A stretch of DNA of 64,000 nucleotides from Tetragonia tetragonoides (Eukaryota > Streptophyta > Magnoliopsida > Caryophyllales > Aizoaceae), in contig CM076139.1 in the NCBI GenBank assembly GCA_038025085.1, positions 46,728,807 to 46,792,806 on the forward strand, in the 5' to 3' direction. The number at the start of each line of letters is the position of its first letter. The first letter of the stretch is position 1. Position numbers and translations under genes: made by a program. The notes under the pieces are model-generated. The model was given only the letters and a program-made list of their open reading frames with translations, ran no database searches and was not told the origin of the DNA. Shown here in pieces: positions 56,464 through 64,000 of this stretch.

Positions 56464-59114
56464 TGATACCCCAATATTTTCTATAATTATTATATTGATT
56501 TATAAATGATTTATAAATAGTTTCGGAGATTAAATCGTATATTCATTTAAGGATTCGATTTATTCAATTAAAGCCATAATAATATTAATTATTATTATGG
56601 GACTTTCATAAATTGCATTTATTAATTTTGAGGAGTTTAATTAAAATGTTTTATATATGAATAAGAAGTATTCATATTGTTTTAATTAGTTTTAATTAGC
56701 TTTTTAAATCAGAAAATTATGAAATTAATTCCTAAACCTAGTAGTCCTTGACTTGGGTTGACTAAGGGCCTATATAAGGAAAAGGTGAGACAGTTGATCA
56801 GTTTTGCAAACTGAGCCAAAACCCTCAAGCATTCACTCTCTCTCTCCCTCTCTCACGCACGTCCTCTCTCTCCCTCTCTCACCCGAGCTTTCTCTCTCCT
56901 CACTGCCGCCCGACTACCGGAGGATCGCCGGCAACCCCCTCCCGCCGGTACTCTCTCTCTCTCTTCTTCTCTCTCTCGCGTTTTCTCTCTCTCTCTCTTC
57001 CCCTTGCTCTGTTTTGCTCCCCCTCCCCTGTTCCGGCTGTCGCGCCACCGTGAGCCATCACGGCGCCACCAGGCCATGCCTGGGTGGTCGCCGGTGATGA
57101 CCCATGGTTGCCGACCAAGCCCTGCTCTCTCTCTCTCTCTCTTTCTTTCCTTCTCTCTCTCTCGCATTCTCTTTTTCTCTCTTTCGCGATTCCTCTCTCC
57201 TCTCTTCGTCGGAGCTCCGGCGACCACCACCACCAGCCATGGTGGCCAGTGGGTGGTGGTGGTGGTGATGTAGGGTCAGGTCATGGGCCCCGGGCATGGG
57301 TCCCGTGACCTAGACCTAGTTTTGAAGTTAGGGTTTCGTTTTTATATTTTTCGTAATTATTAATTCGATTTTCAGTATTTTCGATTTAATGTTTTTATTT
57401 TTCTGCACTCATTCGGAATTGGAATTCAGATTTTCAAAAGCGTAGATTGGTTGAAATAAATCAAGAAATTTAATAAAAATATCATATTGAGATTTCGTTA
57501 CTTTTTGTATTTTCGTATTTAATTAATACTGATTCGGTAATTATTTTTAATTAGGACCTAACGAGCAAGCATGATTATTGTCGATTGGTTGGAGTATACT
57601 TACTATTGGTAGCATATTAGTGGTAAGCGTTCATGCTTACCTTCTTCCAAAGCCCCATCAAAACTATTTTGATGTGTTATGTGCTAATTGGGAATTTGTT
57701 GTGAATTTAATATGCAAAGCATGATTAAATTATATCATCATTATTATGAAGTTATTAAGCATGATTCACTGCTGTAAATATGAGTTATAATTAGCATGTT
57801 GATGTTAGCATGTTTTGGGAATTAATTAGTCCATATGATGATTATTGGACAATTGTTGAATAGCGAATTATTAATATTATTATGCTATTAATTATATACT
57901 AATTGGTATGGGTATATTGAGTGCTAGTGAGAACCTATATATTATCGTTGAATGTCTTTGGTGATTTGTGAATTTTTGGATATCATATTATCCTGCCGAA
58001 GTGTTGCCGAAATTGTGCTAGACATTACTTATCATCATTATTGAATTATCGTCGTTATTGAATTAAAGCATGTTTAATTCTCATCGTATTGAATTATCAT
58101 TATCGTCGTTATTTACTATTCATTGTCAAGAGCATGGAATGAATTAGTAAGTCGTGGTCTCGTAGTACCACTTATGTCAACCAATGCAAATTATGTGAAT
58201 TGAATTAAATGAGAGTAAGACTCCTAATGGATCCCTAGGAGTAGTCGAGCAATCGGGATTGCACCTAATGGTGTAGTTCAAGGGATGAGTGATTCCCAAG
58301 TTACTTATCGACACCTCGCAGTGTGTCTGGGACGGATCATTCCCCATTTATTAAGTCCTTTAGGCTCGTGTAATTGTACTAGAGGTAGTGTGCACACTAG
58401 AGTCATTAAGTCCATGGCGTGATTGTATCTTCGATGAACAGTATGGGTAATCGCTGTTCTATTCGCTCTCTTACATCTCTCTAATCAAGACGGGTTGTCT
58501 ATGTCGTATTTTGTATGATCACTATACAAGAATTGTATGTAAAAGAATGTCGTTGTGCATGTGCTTGATTATATGCTTATGTGCGTATGCAAATGACTTT
58601 CAATGATTCTTCTAAAATCTTAGGTAAGGTTTGCGAAATATTTTTACTGAGTACGGATGACGTTTATTTAGTTTATCTGATTTTTGTTTCTCTTTTGTTT
58701 CTTTTCTTTTCTTCTGTATTTTGTTTCCGTCACGGAAACCAAAGTGCAGGTTTAGTTGATTGAGGACGTACAGCTTGGAAGGTAGAGTTGACGTCGGTTT
58801 TTAGAACTGTTTCTGTTCAGTTTACATCGTAAGGATTTTTATTGGATTTAGCCCTTTGAAGGCAAGTTGTAATAAATTTGGTTTAATGGGTTTTAGCTCA
58901 CTATATAGACAACTCTAATATTAACTGTTTAGTTTGTTTAGTTCCTTAGTAAGCTCATTTTGATGCCTAGTCTTTCTTTCTGCTTAGCATTTACTCCTTA
59001 GTGATAAATGTTGCAGTGACATCCCCTCGGGTTCGGGATGGTTCAGCGGTGTCGAGTCGTGCACAGCGACGTCGATAGCTCCCGGAAAATCGTTGCGAAT
59101 TCGGGGGTGTTACA
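56464..59114 (+). repeat. 3' LTR of the gypsy element
   Basis: Starts TGATACCCC and ends GGGGGTGTTACA, preceded by a polypurine tract. Contains a (CT)n-rich segment (56835-57185) and a probable TATA box (CTATATAAGG at 56770) about 60 bp before it, so the CT-rich part is likely transcript leader. Open frames over the CT tracts are artefacts. Confidence 0.88.
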
Positions 59115-59209
59115 GATCTGCCATCTGTGATTGTTCATAAACATTTAAGGTGTGTGAATGTGCTCAATAACTGTTGCTCACGTTTAGGGTTGTCTTGTTA
59201 ACATAGTTA

Positions 59210-60320
59210 CTGAGGGAGGATTCAAAGGGCCATACCTTTCTTAGCCTCAGACAAGGTGTGAATAGAATTGTTGTCATTATCTGTTCTACTCACAACTCAC
59301 AAGCACTCTCCACAAGCTCTGCGTGTTAGCATTCATGATAACTACATGGTCAATATGTCTGGTCCTTTAGATGCGGATTTTGTTGGTGATTGTGTTCTCT
59401 TGTTCTATTCCCGGTCACTTTCTGCTGGAGCTGAAGTTTTATAGTAGGATGCAGTAGAGTGCAATTGCTGAGTTCCCACAATGGGAATTATAACTATCCA
59501 ACTGTTTTCAAAAATTCAAAATTGTTTTTGTGGATCTGTCAGAAACAGTATCTCTACTTGGCAAGATATTTCCTGGGGGGTGGTTGTTGGAACCTTAAAT
59601 TTTGGCGAACTACCGATTCTTTGTTTACTGAAATTGATGGTTCAGCTCTTCTCTATTTCCAAGGCAATACATATGCTCAACAATTAGCTATGTATGCCTT
59701 ACTCCTTCAGTCCTTTGGGATATCGTGCTCTATCAAAAGTTTGGCAGTATCAGGCCTCACCCTGGTACTCTTGAGATGCCTGCGCTGAACAGTGTTATGA
59801 TGAAAGCAGTCATGCTGAGGACAAGGAGATATCTGGATAAGAAGCTAAAAGGTGATGTCTCGTGTTTGCTGCCTCCCTTGCATCACTATTTATGTTTGAT
59901 TCTCTGATGAGCCCCTGAGTGGGTAGCTCAGCCGGTAAAACTTCTAAGATTTGTTCCAGAGGCCCCAGGTTTGAGCCTCATCATGGATACTAGAGGTTTT
60001 CCTGGTCGTTAACTACTTAACTTCATGACCCATGGGATTAGTCACCCTTGTTATAAAATGTTTGATTCTCTGATGTTTAATGGTTTTACCACCTTTTGTT
60101 TTGCTGGATACTGCCTCTGCTCCATTGCCATCTCTTGCTCAATTAAAAGCATGCTCTTTAGCTCCACGCTGGATTGCTCTAGAAGTGTTGCAGACTGTTT
60201 TACCTTCTCTGTTTGAGTGCGATGGTGATAGACTGTTGATTTGTGGCAGTGAGGTATTAAGTTCGATTCTGATTAGGGATTCAGGGTGCCATGGCATCAG
60301 TGACCAATGAGATCCTTACT
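59210..60320 (+). pseudogene. Gene-like unit 2 of the duplicated, unrecognised sequence
   Basis: Colinear with 53860-55164 and slightly better preserved in places (e.g. ACCGATTCTTTG, CAATTAGCTATGTATGCC, GCATGCTCTTTAGCTCCACG). It includes the block TGCCATGGCATCA that marks where unit 1 is cut by the gypsy element. Frames are broken. The SINE at 59910 interrupts it. Confidence 0.6.
59892..60075 (+). mobile_element. tRNA-derived SINE in unit 2 with 18-bp target duplication
   Basis: ATGTTTGATTCTCTGATG is perfect at 59892-59909 and 60058-60075. The body has A-box-like GGGTAGCTCAGCCGGTAAAA and B-box-like GGTTTGAGCC. Same family as the SINE in unit 1, but inserted at a different place, so the duplication of the unit came first. 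Confidence 0.9.
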
Positions 60321-60679
60321 TTACTTTTTTGTTTTTTCCAATTAAAGCCCAAAAGAGTTCTGAACTTTTTTCACTCTTTGCAGCCTCTTTTGATGGGAAA
60401 CTTGTTTGCTGATGATTTTAGTGTTGGGCTGCATGATTTTTTTTTTTATTTTTTCCCATTTCGAAGTCTTCAGAGACGGATACGTGACGTTTCGTTGTTG
60501 TCATTTCAGCTGAAATCGTCTTCTAATGAAAGTTATCTGTGACTCCCTAAAGTGCTCGTAACTGATTTCATCTAAAGTCTTTAGCATTTGGCTATTGATA
60601 AGGTTGCGCAGGAGATAAATTTTTTGGTTCTGCAGCTGTTAGATAAGAGAAAATTGTCCTGTAGGTCTTAATGTTATAA

Positions 60680-61130
60680 TCAGGGATTGACGTGGTACAG
60701 TTGAGATGTCTAGCTAAACACTGTTGTTGATAGTAGCCATGCTGAGGACAACCGGGCATATCTGGATAAGACGCCACCCGGGGCTAGCACTGAGCAGTTC
60801 TCTTGTCGTGTGGACTTGTTTCATGTTCTTGATGAGGCATCTAACCAGATGGGGGCTAGAGAGGGAGATTCTGATGGGTATTAGTCCCATCCGTAATGAC
60901 CCTTCAGAGGATAAACACCTTGCTGATCTAGCTGTGTACCTTAACCTCCTCTCGCTGCTGATGATCTCATTACTTATGTGGTTGAACATCATGCTAGCCT
61001 ATTCCCCCATCTAGCTCTCAAGGCCGATGATTACATGGATGTTGATGATAAATGTGAACTCATCCTCAAGTGTAAAATTGAGGACACATTTAAGATTCTG
61101 CTCACTTTGCTGGTCCGCCTGGCGTAGGCT
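60680..61130 (+). pseudogene. Partial unit 3 of the duplicated, unrecognised sequence
   Basis: Repeats only the last part: AACACTGTTGTTGATAGTAG, CATGCTGAGGAC, GATAAGACGCCACCCGGGG, TTTCATGTTCTTGATGAGGC, GATCTAGCTGTGTACCTTAA. The right end has the longest readable stretch, LKADDYMDVDDKCELILKCK followed by IEDTFKILLTLLVRLA. Acidic, leucine-rich, not recognised. Confidence 0.55.
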
Positions 61131-61875
61131 CCTCCTAGACGCTTCGTCCTATGATGTTTTTTTTTACTGCCCTTTAATCTTTTACTATTATGTTTTAATC
61201 CCTCATGTTTATGTGTTCTTCTAGCTCTTCCCTTGCCTCTGGGTTGGTTTTTTATGCTTAATCTGGCTAAGGCTTCTCGTAGTCAATCTACTTTTCTTTG
61301 TCAAATGTAGGCTTTTCCGGATTTGGATTTGGCCTCATTCTTCGTAATTGCTTTCCTATTCCTTTTCGCTTACTAGAAGTATTTATGGTGTTTGCTCTAA
61401 CGAATGTTTTCGTTTTCCTTTGTTGTCTCGAATCTCTCTAGCTTATCCATTCGTCTCAACTCAAATGCCTTCTGGATTTTTTCCTATAGAGAAGATTGGC
61501 TACTGATCAAGTTGAGTTGTGGAAAGATGGACCGGTGAGGCTTCTTGTGCTTGTCTTCATAATTTGTATGGGGTGAATATGGGCAAGGCCCTAGCTAGCT
61601 TATCTTCATTATTTTGTGATTTGTTTTTGATCGACAGTTATGCATTGCAAATGTTTATGGATTGGTTGTACACTTGAACTCTTTTTACTATAATCTCTAT
61701 TGATAATGTCTGGGTTTGTTTTTCATTAATGATGTATTTATTTTGATTACTTTTGCACAAATCATTATCATTTTTTTTGGGTGTTAATACTTTTATGCTT
61801 CCTTGGAAAATATTAGGTGGAAGGTCTTGCAGTTTACCACCGGTCAATAATTTCCTTCTTGAGACCATATTAACA
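61131..61875. other. Intergenic, no gene seen
   Basis: T-rich with no recognisable coding or repeat structure. Confidence 0.35.
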
Positions 61876-61879
61876 AGTC

Positions 61880-61964
61880 TAATATCTAGTTTATGTTGGA
61901 GCTTATAAAAAAAATTAATTATAAAAAAACATTGATTATAAGCTCTAACATAAACTAGATATTA
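61880..61964. repeat. Short inverted repeat (29-bp stem hairpin)
   Basis: Arms 61880-61908 and 61936-61964 pair over 29 bases with a single mismatch that would be a G-U pair in RNA. The loop is 27 bases, A-rich. The outer ends read TAATATCTAG and CTAGATATTA. It may be a very small MITE or a young hairpin locus. Confidence 0.85.
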
Positions 61965-62740
61965 CTATATTTTGATACGAGGGACCTGAAATCACTATTC
62001 TCTTTAAGTATGCCTTAGGTGATTCTCGGGTGTATGGAATATAGTAACTTGAAAAAGTTACAAATCAAATACACCAAGCAAGCCAACAAGATAAAAATAA
62101 ATTTAGGAATGACATAGTGGGAATTGAATCTACATGTTTCATTGTTCTCACATAGTGTTCGAAAATTCGAGGAGTTTGTTCATTCCAAATGTCATACATT
62201 GGGCCATTGTGCACGTCTCATTCTCCGTCAAATACTACTCTATCCCGTACTTTTTAATGGAGCTATTTGAGCTCAGGTTTAAGACTGTGTGCAACTTGAT
62301 TAAAGCCCATTAAGATAAGTATGCTAATAGTTTGGAGACTTGGAATGCCCTGTCAGGGATTTGTGGAGAATATAAAGTACGTTATTCCACATATTAAAAA
62401 TAAATGACTTGAGATATATGAATTACTCTATCCACTTTTGATTGGTTTTGAATTGAAACCTCACTTGCTTATATATGCAGATATGCTCACTAGTTTAGGG
62501 TCCATTTTTTCAATATAGGATAATCCATTTTATAAATGAAATTTAACAAGATTCAAGGACCATTGAATCGGGTTGCTTAATTTTGGCTAATTTTTCGTTT
62601 CTTATGACAATGGACTCTTATCGGACAATTTTTGTCAAACGTGGAAATAATACAGTAAGATGAAGGTTATGTATATTAGCATGGAAAATTACTCAAGTAC
62701 TCCTACAACTTAACCCATTATTCATCCTCAGACCTTAGTG
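61965..62740. other. Intergenic, no gene seen
   Basis: AT-rich sequence without recognisable features. Confidence 0.35.
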
Positions 62741-63055
62741 CTTGTTTGGTTGACACATAATAAACACAAAAGGTGTAAGTTTTCTTGTTTGATTGACAAA
62801 AAATATAGGAATTAATTTCGCTTGGGAAGTTATTACCAAAAAACTTCCCTTGGGAAGTGACTTTCCCCAAATGGAGGAAATTACTTAATCCTTACCAAGC
62901 TCCTCCATGGTAAATACAATTTTCCACATCACTTTACATGAATTAAAAGTTCTTTTATGCAACCAAACAAGTTTAAGTACTTTTCATGAATTTCTATTTC
63001 CCACGAATTAGTACTTTCCACGAAAATTTACTTTCCTTGGTCAACCAAACAACCA
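62741..63055. mobile_element. MITE (PIF-like)
   Basis: Ends TGCTTGTTTGGTTGAC and GTCAACCAAACAACCA are inverted copies, with TTA just outside on each side. The 310-bp interior is AT-rich and has further inverted words (ACTTCCC / GGGAAGT). Non-coding. Confidence 0.7.
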
Positions 63056-63680
63056 TTACTATTGTTCTTGATTAGCAACCTTAGTGACATTTTTCAACAA
63101 CGACAATTTGATTGCACCAATTCAACCCTAAACTCAACTATGTTTTCACCAAAAGACAATAATTTAGAATATGTACATAACTCTATAATGAATTTCAACT
63201 ACCACTCTATGGATACTTAAAAAAATTTCCTACTCGTCCAGTCACACTAATAAAGTGACAACTTTATCTAAGTGGGGTAATATTATGCCAAGTAGTGTTA
63301 AAAAGTAAGGTTATGGTAGTTAGGACATGTTTTTGTATTAAATTAATACTTCAACCATAAGCCAAGAGGGCTCATATGACCACTTTGTTAACAATGTAAC
63401 TCTACCCCACGCATGTAAGTAACCCTAGAGTCTAGAACCAGTACAACTCTAGGGACACTTACAAAATTGTCCTACTTGTATGTACATCGATATTCGGTGC
63501 TAAATAAATAGCAAAAGTATGTAGGATGAATAATTTAAACAAATCGTTCTCTTATGAGGTATCATCATGCAAAGTTTCACCTATTTTGTCCAACTATATC
63601 ACTTTTTTTTTACCCAAGTGTCACTCTTTACATTTTTAGTGTTTTAGATGTCTAAATATACACGTAACACTTTATTATTA
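63056..63680. other. Intergenic, no gene seen
   Basis: No coding or repeat structure recognised. Confidence 0.35.
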
Positions 63681-63683
63681 TTC

Positions 63684-63920
63684 ATTTCTCTAGTTTTTTT
63701 TTGATTTTTTGATAAAGGTAAGCATATACGGCCCATTGAGCGCTACATCATGGGGAGGGGGAAAGGTTAATAATAAGCACACAACACACAAATGTCACAT
63801 TCAATCTTAGAATTGAGGGTAATGGGTTTTGAACCCACAACCTATAAGTTGGAGGTGTGGCCATGTGGGTACTCTACTAGTGTATTGAGCTACCCAACTT
63901 ATGCTCATTTATTTCTCTAG
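63684..63920 (-). mobile_element. tRNA-derived SINE with 10-bp target duplication
   Basis: ATTTCTCTAG at 63684-63693 and 63911-63920 flanks a body that, on the minus strand, starts TTGGGTAGCTCAATACAC (A-box-like), has GGGTTCAAAACCC (B-box-like) near 63837-63825 and ends in an A-rich tail at the left. A different subfamily from the SINEs at 53933 and 59910. Confidence 0.8.
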
Positions 63921-64000
63921 ATGTGTCACCTTTTTACTCACAACTATCACTTGTGTTTCGTCAACTCATGTATGAGACGACTTCATATGAACTTTTATAA

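Larger units (their letters stand above)
55165..59114 (+). mobile_element. 5'-truncated Ty3/gypsy (Tekay/Del-like) element with 3' LTR
   Basis: Integrase-chromodomain, two polypurine tracts and a 2.65 kb 3' LTR. It begins abruptly inside the integrase, next to sequence from the duplicated unit, so the 5' three-quarters was lost by deletion or recombination. No target duplication can be expected. Confidence 0.88.

Noticed and set aside
56804..57308. Ser/Leu- and Arg/Glu-rich ORFs on both strands
   Set aside because: Artefacts of (CT)n tracts in the gypsy LTR.

Overview
The window is nuclear DNA of a flowering plant, very probably a eudicot. It has AT-rich intergenic DNA, long GT-AG introns, a type-A response regulator, an NRT1/PTR-family transporter, LTR retrotransposons using a plant initiator-Met tRNA primer site, a Cassandra-like 5S-bearing LTR, tRNA-derived SINEs, MULE, hAT and PIF-like elements and Helitron ends. 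Nothing is prokaryotic. I cannot name the species.

Layout. 1-4175: the 5' part (minus strand) of an LTR element with a 3.4 kb LTR, an initiator-Met primer site and an unfamiliar first ORF cut by the window edge. 4631-10628: a complete but disabled Ty1/copia element on the minus strand with a perfect 5-bp target duplication, about 60 bp from the TATA box of the next gene. 10629-13873: a ribosomal protein P0 gene (plus) whose coding exons are almost intact but which lacks an ATG and has a GA instead of a GT splice donor. 14840-15339: LINE 3' end. 16657-17279: an intact type-A response regulator (minus). Its upstream DNA (17770-22640) holds three diverged copies of one ~400 bp module. The nearest is split by a 1.25 kb foldback element built from nested palindromes. 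A Cassandra-type LTR, a SINE and other retro-insertions lie in the same upstream region. 22775-23600: a CGTG-rich array split by an LTR-like sequence. 25846-26118: small LYR-motif protein gene. 27967-30105: a broken gene for a Myb-like REB1/TTF1-type protein. 32411-40885: a four-exon NPF transporter gene (minus) whose introns hold several small transposons. 42127-46876: a three-level nest (MITE-like, LINE, hAT). 47200-52000: small mobile-element remnants and a 798-bp MULE-like element. 53300-61130: repeated, broken copies of one unrecognised gene-like sequence, invaded by a 5'-truncated Ty3/gypsy chromovirus with its 3' LTR and by two SINEs. 61880-64000: a short hairpin, a MITE and a SINE.

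Functional host genes that look intact: the response regulator (cytokinin signalling), the LYR protein (mitochondrial Fe-S or complex assembly) and the NPF transporter. They are unrelated in function, as usual for plant neighbours. Most other sequence is mobile-element DNA. The structures most worth a second look are the hierarchical foldback element at 17976-19223, the missing tRNA primer site and 14-nt self-complementarity of the copia element at 9949-10049, the damaged P0 gene, and the unidentified repeated gene fragments at 53300-61130.
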